A stretch of 64,000 bases of DNA, taken from positions 28,242,621 to 28,306,620 of the forward strand of contig OZ012699.1 of the NCBI GenBank assembly GCA_963942565.1. The letters run 5' to 3'. Positions within the stretch are counted from its first letter, which is position 1, and the number at the start of each line of letters is the position of its first letter. The translations under genes and the position numbers were made by a program. Source of the stretch: Maea johnstoni. Its lineage: Eukaryota; Annelida; Polychaeta; Spionida; Magelonidae. Of this stretch, positions 34,103 to 43,626 are shown one piece after another. The notes beneath the pieces were generated by a model. The model worked only from the letters and a program-made list of their open reading frames with translations, ran no database searches and was not told the origin of the DNA.

Positions 34103-35055
34103 ATTCACTACTTTAATGAAATCACAACTTTTTTCAAAATCGCTACCTTTAGGTAATCCCTACCTTATAGAATTCACTACGTTATTAAAATCACTACCTT
34201 TTCTAAAATCGCTACCTTAAGGTAATCCCTACATTACATTATTCACTACTTTAATGAAATCACTACCTTTTTCAAAATTGCTACCTTTAGGCAATCCCTA
34301 CCTTATAGAATTCACTACGTTATTAAAATCACTACCTTTTCCAAAATTCCTACCTTTAGGCAATCCCTACATTATAGAATTCACTACGTTTTTTAAATCA
34401 CTACCTTTTCCAAATTTGCTACCTTTAGGCAATCCCTACATTATATTATTCACTACTTTAATGAAATCACTACATTTTCCAAAATTGCTACCTTTAGGCA
34501 ATCCCTACCTTATAGAATTCACTACGTTATTAAAATCACTACCTTTTCCAAAATCGCTACCTTTAGGCAATCCCTACATTATATTATTCACTACTTTAAT
34601 GAAATCACTACCTTTTCCAAAATCGCTACCTTTAGGCAGTCCCTACCTTAAAGTATGGGATTGCTTAAAGGTAGCGATTTTGGAAAAGGTAGTGATTTTA
34701 TAAAGTAGTGAATACTAAAAGGTAGGGATTGCTTAAAGGTAGCGATTTTGGAAAAGGTAGTGATTTTATTATAGTAGTGAATACTGTAAGGTATGGATTG
34801 CCTAAAGGTAGCGATTTTGGAAAAGGTAGTGATTTTATTAAAGAAGTGAATACTATGAGGTAGGGATTGCCTAAAGGTAGCGATTTTGGAAAAGGTAGTG
34901 ATTTTATTAAAGTAGTGAATATTATGAGGTAGGGATTGCCTAAAGGTAGCGATTTTGTAAAAGAAGGGATTTTATAAAAGTAGTGAATATTATAAGGTAG
35001 GGATTGCCTAAAGGTAATGATTTTATGGAAAAGGTAGTGCTACCTTTTATGCTAC
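34103..35055. repeat. 69-bp minisatellite, head-to-head inverted
   Basis: Eight forward units (attcactact/acgtt, aaatcactaccttttccaaa, tcgctacctttaggcaatcc) start at 34103, 34172, 34241, 34310, 34379 and so on. At about 34650 the orientation reverses, and about six units of the reverse complement (gcctaaaggtagcgatttt, ggaaaaggtagtgatttta, agtagtgaata) run to 35055. Forward units alternate 'cactactttaatgaaatca' with 'cactacgttattaaaatca', a two-unit higher order. No spacer at the switch. Confidence 0.95.
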
Positions 35056-35580
35056 CCCCTTTTTCCAGCCCCTATACCTTGACACAAATGCAGCCATAAG
35101 GATCAAGGACCTTAAGCTTTAAGTTAAGGATCCAGATGTAAATTGTGTTTTTTGAGTGAAATGACTATTTTCAATGGACACCTTTATTTAGGACTGGTAT
35201 TGACTTGGTATTTTTAGGCTCGAGATTGGCATCACTATTATTATGATACCGATCCTAATTCCGAGCCTTAGCGTCGTTTTTGAAGTTGCTGGGATTTATT
35301 TACATCTATACATCATCCTCATGCATTATTTACATCCAATAGAATAATTTCAGTTTAATTGTGGGTCTCATACTACAGATATGTATTTTTCCTCAAGGCA
35401 TTCTCATTTGAATGACAAGAGAGAAGGTGCCACTTTAATTTTAAATTAAATTTAATTTTCAATTAAATCCTAATTAAGTTATGTTATCATTCATATTATA
35501 TATATGCATATACATTTAAAATTCTTTTTTTCGGATGTTACAGGGCATATGGGTATCAAATTATTCAAATAATTATGATA
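35056..35580. other. Intergenic, nothing recognised
   Basis: AT-rich, with an aattaaattt-type palindromic patch near 35440. No gene. Confidence 0.5.
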
Positions 35581-35585
35581 ACAAC

Positions 35586-35623
<38 letters not shown>

Positions 35624-35662
35624 TAATAATAATAATCATAATCATAATCATAATAATAATGG
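35581..35662. repeat. (AAT)n microsatellite
   Basis: AAT repeats with occasional TGATAAT and CATAAT variants. Confidence 0.95.
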
Positions 35663-36208
35663 TAATAACAATGAACTTTATTTCATGAAGTTAATACAGT
35701 AAACTACATGGTTAGGTTAATGTATAGGAAAATGTATATCTGATACATTTTAGTCTACATGGATGTTAATCCTTTTTCAAGGCATGGGCATTTTCACATT
35801 TTTGGGGAAAGTTCTATGTAAATAATAGTGACTATGCAATGATAAGTATATGAATGCCGGCAGCATGAAAACGAATGTGCCTCTGAAGCACATGGCAACC
35901 ACTAATTGGTTGCCGGGTGAGCCGATTATCTGCCGGTCTCCCGGAGTGAGTGCCTCGGCAGAGCGTGGGAAAACAATAGGTTCCTGTTTACCAGCATGTC
36001 GGCATGTCAGTAGCTACCAGTCTTTAATGGGAGTTTTATATTCCCTTGAGTGTTTATGGGAGTGTTAAGCACATTTAGAAGTACTCATCTTAGGATCGAG
36101 TTGTATTAACATGTCCTTGCCGATTCGAGCAATGTTACATAATTCGAATCACAGTCTCGATATCAGCCCTACCTTTATTTCCAATAAATAGGGCCCTTTT
36201 AAGCATCA
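35663..36208. other. Intergenic, nothing recognised
   Basis: A 72-codon frame is present but has no recognisable protein features. Confidence 0.45.
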
Positions 36209-36290
36209 GCCTTTTTGCGAACGGCGATTTTGCGAACGGCGATTTTGCGAACGGCGATTTTGCGAACGGCGATTTCGGAATCGGCGATTT
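36209..36290. repeat. 16-bp tandem repeat, ttgcgaacggcgattt
   Basis: Four near-identical units followed by a variant (ttcggaatcggcgatttt). Isolated from other arrays. Confidence 0.9.
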
Positions 36291-36412
36291 TGACCATATG
36301 CCAACTGACCAACATACAACATAGATAACTAAATCTTAGCAGGGTAGGCCTGCCTACTCACATGATTTTTTTTCTCTGCAATGTTGACATAGTAAAGCTC
36401 CAGTACAGGAAC

Positions 36413-36420
36413 GGGGGGGT

Positions 36421-36453
<33 letters not shown>
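36413..36453. repeat. Poly-G run
   Basis: Seven G, one T, then 33 G. A run this long is a likely G-quadruplex former and a probable assembly or sequencing length error. Confidence 0.9.
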
Positions 36454-36456
<3 letters not shown>

Positions 36457-36578
36457 GACCTACATGTACATGATCTGTACCCTTATGGCTGTACAATTAT
36501 GGTAGTTTACCCTTCGGGTTATGACCAGTATCTGTCGAATGGCCAATTGCACCAATCTAACTTAGGCTTAAGTTTACC

Positions 36579-37850
36579 CATGACAGGAAATGGTCACATA
36601 GAACTTTTAAAAGTCACTTGTTACAACTTTCACCCTCAAGAGCACGCTCAAACTCCTAAACTAAGTGTATCATATACTTCCTTACCTAAATGTACCACTT
36701 TTTTGTAGATAGTAATTTTCATTAAAACCGCTTTTATACCCAATTTTCCACTGCAACTGGAAATCTGTAAGACTGTCTCTTCTTGTGTTAACACCCCCTC
36801 CTACACTGCCACAGCTGACTGCATTTGACCCATAAAGATAAGGACCTGCACTGTTAGTACTAGTTCAGACATAAACGCTACCTATTTTCCCGTTTCTGAT
36901 ATCATATGGACTGTAGCGTTTAGGGTCAGGGCTTATAAATTACGTTAGCACTGTTCCGCCGAGATTTTGAGCGGAAGCATTTTCATAAAATGTTACCATT
37001 TAAACACGACTCATACACGTTTCGTCTCTCTATTTGGTAGAGAGACATTCTATTTCAAACATTTTTGGAATAAAATTGAAAAATCATTTGTTTATTTGAT
37101 CAATAAATACGAATTATACTTACGTTATTTGTTTATGAGTTTTAAGAACTCAAAACAGAAGCCAAAACACGCACTGCATTATGGGAAGGGCATGTAAAAT
37201 GCAGAGGTCCATACGGAATATTCAAACGGGAATCTGTGCCTCAGCACAGAAACACTTATCAGTCATCAACACATATTTATTGTAATATATTTTACTTTAA
37301 TTCTTATCTTAGAAACAAACCATGATAGTACTTACAATAACTAAAAAATCTTTTTATTCCATATTGAGTACAATTCCGCATTCTACAATTAGCCGGTCAT
37401 GTGACATTATGATAATGAGTTCAATTTCCAAAGTGGCGGCTCACTGGTGCTCCATCTCGGCTGTATGTAAATAAATACGTCTTTCCACCACTTTTTCACT
37501 TATTGACATACTGACATGTATGTGCTTCGTAAGCGAGTGGTGTATATTACATATTTATAAACTATAGAGGGTCCAAAATTGTTATAGACACGAGATTTCA
37601 GTAAAAGATAAATGCTACATACAGTGCTATGGCGAGTCTACCGGATCTCATTGAACGTTACATGTGCAACACAGAACATCCACAATAAGATATCGTTGCA
37701 TATAGTAAGGTTCACTATTATTGAACTACGCCAGTACCTGCCAGATAGAAAGCATTTTCAGGGGCGAGTGAACGGCAGGAAGTGCAGCGGCAGCACAGTG
37801 TGGCATCGCCAGCGCCACGTCTGTGGTCTATGTGCACATTTCCTGTAATG
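36579..37850 (+). mobile_element. CATKACAGGAAATG-family MITE, copy 4, interrupted
   Basis: The left part runs 36579-36860 (catgacaggaaatggtcaca to aggacctgca) and the right part 37730-37850 (gccagtacctgcc to gcacatttcctgtaatg). Joined, they match copy 3, so 36861-37729 is a later insertion. The subterminal hairpin is mostly lost here. Confidence 0.85.
36861..37729. mobile_element. hAT-like element inserted in MITE copy 4
   Basis: Starts tagttcagacataaacgc and ends attattgaactac, giving a short TIR (tagttca/tgaacta). The flanking 8-mers gttagtac (36853-36860) and gccagtac (37730-37737) agree at six of eight positions, which could be an aged 8-bp target duplication. The left end matches 20235-20292 on the minus strand; the right half matches 5610-5980. 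No transposase frame. Confidence 0.65.
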
Positions 37851-38304
37851 CCGCCCTGACCACTCTGTCTGCTCCCTTACAGTCCACTACCCTCTGGTTA
37901 GTCTGGTAGTTCACAAAGGATCTCTAGATGGGAATTGTCTTCTGTCTGTTACCACGCGGTCCACTCCCCTAGAGTCGTTACCTTGTGTTAAGTCAGTTCT
38001 TTGGGAGGAGGAGGGGACGGGGGTGTCTGTCAATTTTTTATTCTTTGCTTTGGTGTCAAGCCTATGTACATATTTTATTACAGAGAAATGACATGAATAT
38101 AACATATCTTAAAGAGAATCTACAAATCTATTACTTGTACTCTCTAAATGAATGATTGAATTGGAATGTTATGATTTGAGTCATAGATCAAGGAAAGAGC
38201 AACCATTTTGGAATATTAGACAATTTGCTAAGACTTGCACTTTAAATGAACAATTTGTAAAGCAGTTTTCGAAGACAAGTGTATACAACTTACATATATA
38301 AACA
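37851..38304. other. Intergenic with weak dispersed-repeat similarity
   Basis: 38130-38290 resembles 48615-48720 (aatgaatgattgaattggaatgttatgattt). Otherwise nothing recognised. Confidence 0.5.
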
Positions 38305-38379
38305 GTCAGTGTGTTTAGTCAAGGAATGAATTGTAATATTCATGATTACTGATATCCACTTAGGTTTGAATATCACTTC

Positions 38380-38806
38380 TAGAGCTGCACTCACGGAGGG
38401 AGATCAACTCATGAGCTCACCACCTGTTTGACTCGTGAGCTCATGAGCTCACGGACGTTCCAACTTTCCAAAGAAATACTTATTTTCCAGCCCAGCTATT
38501 AAGAAATAAATATGTATTGGCGGAGATTGATTAACATTGCCATGTTTATTTAATTTTAAAACGTGCTGCAAGTTACAAAGGTCAGTATAACACTCAAAAT
38601 CGCTTGAATGCATACATTGGAGATTGTAAAGAAGACATGACAGCGATAAGCAGTTATGTATGTTAATAATGTGTGTTAGGTGCTTGGTGTTATGTTTGTG
38701 TTCCCAACATTAGACAAGCTCACGATTTGAACATTAGAGCTCAAGCTCGGCGAGTCTGCCCCAGGGCTCGAGCCACTCGAGTTCGTGAGTGGTGAGTGCA
38801 GCTATA
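38380..38806. mobile_element. hAT-type non-autonomous element, 427 bp, perfect 8-bp target duplication
   Basis: ATCACTTC occurs at 38372-38379 and 38807-38814. The ends are TAGAGCTGCACTCAC and GTGAGTGCAGCTATA, matching in inverted orientation at 13 of 15 positions. Copy A at the same place (about 20375) reads gaatatcacttctatttt without insertion, so this is a filled site against an empty one. The interior is full of gagctca and ctcgag palindromes. The 8-bp duplication and TAG start place it in hAT. Confidence 0.9.
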
Positions 38807-38904
38807 ATCACTTCTATTTTTTTTATTTAGAATATCAGGAATCAATTGGTTGTTAGTAAAACAACTAACTGGGGGGCTCAAAATTCATAGTTACTGGCAC
38901 CATG

Positions 38905-38990
38905 TGCTGAGGGATCCGCAGTGGCCTTGTGATTAGGATGCCTGGCCCCAAGTGTGAGGTCACAAGTTCGAGACTCCACTGAATCCTTAT
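38905..38990 (+). mobile_element. Old tRNA-derived SINE head (copy B)
   Basis: cagtggccttgtgattagga and acaagttcgagactccac correspond to 20485-20575 in copy A. B box gttcgagactcc. Present in both copies, therefore older than the duplication. Confidence 0.55.
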
Positions 38991-40125
38991 TACCATATTT
39001 GTCCAAATAAGCACACAGACCCCCTGCAAACGCAAATATTTCCTCGACTTTACATGTGATACTGGTACAGACTGTATATTGTCTTTATTTTCTAGAGTTT
39101 GATCACATTGTGCGGTTGGTCTTCCACCACTTCAGTCTCTATACATACATGTCAGCATCCAACTAGACATAGCATAATAAAACACATGAGAGCCTGAATC
39201 GTCCAAGCTTGGGGCAGCCATGGATTGTTGCCACGATTGGCACTATGTGTGAGTGCTGGTATGCGGAAGATCGCCAATACCTATTCTAGTGATCTCTTTC
39301 TTAACTTGCTACTGGCATGTGTATTAATTCAGACGAATACAGTATATCCTGATATGGTATCTCCTTGTGTAAGGCTGTCTGTGTTGCTTCTGCATCTGAT
39401 GTCCTTGATACTATTCTCAATGTAAGAGAAGGGAATTTCATCCCAGTTCCAGGTTTCCTTCTCATCTTTATATAACCGAAGCTGTTCAAAGCCATATAAA
39501 ACCACTTCCTTCTACCCATCAAGAACTATGTTGGTTGCTGTTATCTATACAAGATATTTTTTAATGATTTTTCAATCTCTGGTCTTTGACTTTAATTTTT
39601 TTCAACATAGCTACAATGTTTTGAATGTCTAAAACTAAGATACAATAACGTCTGAGTAGTATGTGGTATCTATAGGGGCTCTACCAAAAATGGGAAATTT
39701 ACTCAAGTATCTATAATCATTGGAATCTGTTTTCCTTATTTTGAAAATTTCATCTGCTTTTTCAGATCATTAATGTGACAAGTGCTGCTACAAAACTACG
39801 TTGCATCCGGATATCGCCCTTCAAGAGGCCAGGTCAAGGTCAAAGTTGAGAGTTCATTTCTGCATCTTAGATAGATGTACATATCAGGTGAAAGGCTCTA
39901 CTCTATGAAAGGATGGAAGTTATCCAGGGAGCAACTATTTTCCAATATAACAAGGATAAATTTCTAGTTATTTACTGAATAATACGTACAACACCAAGAA
40001 AGACCATATAGGACAAAGCACAACGTAAAGCACAACAGGATTAAATTTTGAGTTAATTATTCAGTGAGGGAGATTGAGTTAACTAGTGATTAAATTAGTG
40101 AAGTCTTTTTGATAAAGTACGAACT

Positions 40126-43100
40126 ATGTCTTTAGATGTGGTAGCTCATAAGGATGGGCAAGAAGGGAAAGAACCTTATCCCTCTGATGAATGTGATAAA
40201 TCCTATTCCGAGTCATCAAGCCATCATCCTTCTGTTGATCATGACAAGGCATCCACTCATCATGTCGGTCTGGTGCAACAGAAGAGGAATCATTGTGCAA
40301 AAAACTCCTTCCAGTGCAATGAATGTGACAAGGCATTCGCACGCTCTTCTAGTCTGGTAGAGCATAAGAGGATACACAATGGTGAAAGACCCTTCCAGTG
40401 TGATGAATGTGACAAAGCATTCACACTGTCTTCTAGTCTGCTAGCGCATAAGAGGATACACAGTAGGGAAAGACCCTTCCAGTGCAATGAATGTGACAAG
40501 GCATTCCAACAACGTACTGATCTGGTACGGCATAAGAGAATTCACAGCGGGGAAAGACCCTTCAAGTGCAACGGATGTGACAAGGCATTCTCACGGTCTT
40601 CTACTCTGGTACAGCATAAGAGGATACACAGTGGGGAAAGACCATACCAGTGCAATGTATGTGACAAGGCATTCACAAACTCTTCTTGCCTGGTAAAGCA
40701 TAAGAGAATACACAGTGGGGAAAAACCCTTCCAGTGCGATGAATGTGACAAGGCATTCGCACGCTCTTCTAGTCTGGTAGAGCATAAGAGGATACACACT
40801 GGTGAAAGACCCTTCCAGTGTGATGAATGTGACAAAGCATTCACACTGTCTTCTAGTCTGCTAGCGCATAAGAGGATACACAGTAGGGAAAGACCCTTCC
40901 AGTGCAATGAATGTGACAAGGCATTCCAACAACGTACTGATCTGGTACGGCATAAGAGAATTCACAGCGGGGAAAGACCCTTCAAGTGCAACGAATGTGA
41001 CAAGGCATTCTCACGGTCTTCTACTCTGGTACAGCATAAGAGGATACACACTGGGGAAAGACCACACCAGTGCAATGTATGTGACAAGGCATTCACAAAC
41101 TATTCTTGTCTGGTAAAGCATAAGAGAATACACAGTGGGGAAAAACCCTTCCAGTGCGATGAATGTGACAAGGCATTCTTATATTCTTCTCATCTGGTAC
41201 AGCATAAAAGGATACACTGTGGGGAAAGACCTTTCCAATGCAATGAATGTGACAAGGCATTCTCACGGTCTTCTACTCTGGAACAGCATAAGAGGATACA
41301 CAGTGGGGAAAAACCCTTCCAGTGCAATGAGTGTGACAAGGCATTCTCACGGTCTTCTACTCTGGTACAGCATAAAAGGATACACAGTGGGGAAAAACCC
41401 TTCCAGTGCAATGAGTGTGACAAGGCATTCATACTTTCTTGTCATCTGGTACAGCATAAGAGGATACACAGTGGGGAAAGGCCTTTCCAGTGTAATCAAT
41501 GTGACAAGGCATTCACACAGTCTTTTGATCTGGTACGACATAAGAGGATACACAAGGCATTCAGACTGTCTTCTGGTCTAGTAGAGCATAAGAGGAATTA
41601 CAGTGGGGATAGACCCTTCCAGTGCAAGGAGTCTGACAAGGCATTCTCATTCTCTTCTACCTTGGCAAAGCATAAGAGGATACACCATAAGGATAGATCC
41701 TTCCAGTGCAATGAATGTGACAAGGCATTCTCATTCTCTTCTACCCTGGCAAACCATAAGAGGATACACCATAGGGATAGATCCTTCCAGTGCAATGAAT
41801 GTGACAAGGCATTCCCAAGCTCTTCTATTCTGGTAAAGCATAAGAGGATACACAATGGTGAAAGACCCTTCCAGTGTGATGACTGTGACAAAGCATTCAC
41901 ACTGTCTTCTAGTCTGCTAGCGCATAAGAGGATACACAGTAGGGAAAGACCCTTCCAGTGCAATGAATGTGACAAGGCATTCCAACAACGTACTGATCTG
42001 GTACGGCATAAGAGAATTCACAGCGGGGAAAGACCCTTCAAGTGTAACGAATGTGACAAGGCATTCTCACGGTCTTCTACTCTGGTACAGCATAAGAGGA
42101 TACACAGTGGGGAAAGACCATACCAGTGCAATGTATGTGACAAGGCATTCACAAACTCTTCTTGCCTGGTAAAGCATAAGAGAATACACAGTGGGGAAAA
42201 ACCCTTCCAGTGCGATGAATGTGACAAGGCATTCGCACGCTCTTCTAGTCTGGTAGAGCATAAGAGGATACACACTGGTGAAAGACCCTTCCAGTGTGAT
42301 GAATGTGACAAAGCATTCACACTGTCTTCTAGTCTGCTAGCGCATAAGAGGATACACAGTAGGGAAAGACCCTTCCAGTGCAATGAATGTGACAAGGCAT
42401 TCCAACAACGTACTGATCTGGTACGGCATAAGAGAATTCACAGCGGGGAAAGACCCTTCAAGTGCAACGAATGTGACAAGGCATTCTCACGGTCTTCTAC
42501 TCTGGTACAGCATAAGAGGATACACAGTGGGGAAAGACCATACCAGTGCAATGTATGTGACAAGGCATTCACAAACTATTCTTGCCTGGTAAAGCATAAG
42601 AGAATACACAGTGGGGAAAAACCCTTCCAGTGCGATGAATGTGACAAGGCATTCTCATTCTCTTCTACCTTGGCAAAGCATAAGAGGATACACCATAGGG
42701 ATAGATCCTTCCAGTGCAATGAATGTGACAAGGCATTCCCAAGCTCTTCTATTCTACTAAAGCATAAGAGGATACACAATGGGGAAAGACACTTCCAGTG
42801 CAATGATTGTGATAAGGCACCCATAGATTCTTCTGGTCTGATAAACAATACCAGGATACAAAGTGGGGAAAGATCCTTCCAGTGCAATGAATGTGACAAG
42901 GCATTCCCACATTCTTCTGGTCTGGTAAGGCATATGAGAACACAAACAGTGAAATGTTCTCTTCAGTGTGATAAAACTTACGAGACATCATCTTCTCTGA
43001 ATCGGTGTGAGAAAACCCATCAAAGGCTATCAACTCACAAAATAGAACCACCGTTATCCGAACCAAGGCAATGGATTGTCATCAAAGGACAGTGTCTCCC

Positions 43101-43626
43101 TATAAAGCAAGAATTGGAGGAAAATGCTAGTGGCATATTAGAAGAACAAGAAAATCTTGTTAGAAGACAGTGTCTCCCTATAAAGCAAGAGCTGGAGGAG
43201 GAAAATGCTAGTAGCATATTAGAAATACAAGAAAACCTTGTTGTTAGAGGACAGTGTCCCCCTATAAAGCAAGAGTTGGAGGAGGAAAATGCTAGTAGCA
43301 TATTAGAAAAACAAGACAACCTTGTAAGAAGACAGTGTCTCCCTATTAAGCAAGAGTTGGAGGCGGAAAATGCTAGTTGCATATTAAAAAAACAAGAAAA
43401 TCTTGTTGTTAGAGGTCAGTGTCCCCCTATAAAGCAAGAGTTGGAAGAGGAAAATGCTAGTAGCATATTAAAAAAACATGAACACCTTGTTGTTAGAGGA
43501 CAGTATTTCCCTTTAAAGCAAGAATTGGAGGAGGAAAATGCTAGCAGCATGTTAGGAAAGCATCTTGCTAAAGGACAGTGCCTCCCTATAAAGCAAGAGT
43601 CAGAGGAAAATGCTAGTAACATATAA
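40126..43626 (+). CDS. C2H2 poly-zinc-finger protein with tandem SUMO-site tail (copy B)
   Basis: Single open frame of 1166 codons. Residues 1-61 (MSLDVVAHKDGQEG...) hold a degenerate finger but no KRAB, SCAN, BTB or ZAD domain. Residues about 62-945 carry roughly 31 fingers of form C-x2-C-D-K-A-F-x5-L-x2-H-K-R-I-H with TGEKP-like linkers (HSGERPF, HTGERPF, HSRERPF); 28 keep all four zinc ligands. One finger is halved (after finger 15), one has Ser for the second Cys, and the last two have Gln for the final His. Fingers 1-10 and 18-27 are nearly identical, and each block is two copies of a five-finger module. From about residue 985 the tail has seven 26-28-residue repeats with core [IL]KQELEEENASSIL, each a psi-K-x-E site followed by acid residues. 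The ATG (actATGtct) matches the start of copy A, supporting it. Likely a nuclear, sequence-specific DNA binder whose tail is SUMO-modified; targets unknown. Confidence 0.9.
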   Translation: MSLDVVAHKDGQEGKEPYPSDECDKSYSESSSHHPSVDHDKASTHHVGLVQQKRNHCAKNSFQCNECDKAFARSSSLVEHKRIHNGERPFQCDECDKAFTLSSSLLAHKRIHSRERPFQCNECDKAFQQRTDLVRHKRIHSGERPFKCNGCDKAFSRSSTLVQHKRIHSGERPYQCNVCDKAFTNSSCLVKHKRIHSGEKPFQCDECDKAFARSSSLVEHKRIHTGERPFQCDECDKAFTLSSSLLAHKRIHSRERPFQCNECDKAFQQRTDLVRHKRIHSGERPFKCNECDKAFSRSSTLVQHKRIHTGERPHQCNVCDKAFTNYSCLVKHKRIHSGEKPFQCDECDKAFLYSSHLVQHKRIHCGERPFQCNECDKAFSRSSTLEQHKRIHSGEKPFQCNECDKAFSRSSTLVQHKRIHSGEKPFQCNECDKAFILSCHLVQHKRIHSGERPFQCNQCDKAFTQSFDLVRHKRIHKAFRLSSGLVEHKRNYSGDRPFQCKESDKAFSFSSTLAKHKRIHHKDRSFQCNECDKAFSFSSTLANHKRIHHRDRSFQCNECDKAFPSSSILVKHKRIHNGERPFQCDDCDKAFTLSSSLLAHKRIHSRERPFQCNECDKAFQQRTDLVRHKRIHSGERPFKCNECDKAFSRSSTLVQHKRIHSGERPYQCNVCDKAFTNSSCLVKHKRIHSGEKPFQCDECDKAFARSSSLVEHKRIHTGERPFQCDECDKAFTLSSSLLAHKRIHSRERPFQCNECDKAFQQRTDLVRHKRIHSGERPFKCNECDKAFSRSSTLVQHKRIHSGERPYQCNVCDKAFTNYSCLVKHKRIHSGEKPFQCDECDKAFSFSSTLAKHKRIHHRDRSFQCNECDKAFPSSSILLKHKRIHNGERHFQCNDCDKAPIDSSGLINNTRIQSGERSFQCNECDKAFPHSSGLVRHMRTQTVKCSLQCDKTYETSSSLNRCEKTHQRLSTHKIEPPLSEPRQWIVIKGQCLPIKQELEENASGILEEQENLVRRQCLPIKQELEEENASSILEIQENLVVRGQCPPIKQELEEENASSILEKQDNLVRRQCLPIKQELEAENASCILKKQENLVVRGQCPPIKQELEEENASSILKKHEHLVVRGQYFPLKQELEEENASSMLGKHLAKGQCLPIKQESEENASNI
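43084..43626 (+). repeat. Coding tandem repeat, SUMO-consensus units, copy B
   Basis: Seven units of 78-84 bp (gacagtgtctccctataaag, caagagttggaggaggaaaa, tgctagtagcatattaga). All length differences are multiples of three, so the frame is kept. Each unit encodes [PS][IL]KQE; the first Lys is residue 994. Copy A has five units in frame plus two out of frame. Confidence 0.9.

Larger units (their letters stand above)
38305..40125 (+). promoter_or_regulatory. 5' region of zinc-finger copy B, with putative 3' splice site
   Basis: Direct-orientation homolog of 20300-21860. The conserved ctgctttttcag places a putative acceptor AG at 39764-39765, 360 bp upstream of the ATG. Sequence after it (tgacaagtgc-gctacaaaacta, agttgagagttcatttctgc, gaagttatccagggagcaac) is kept in both copies, as expected for a 5' untranslated exon. 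The copy is broken by the hAT-type insertion at 38380-38806. The promoter itself was not identified. Confidence 0.55.
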
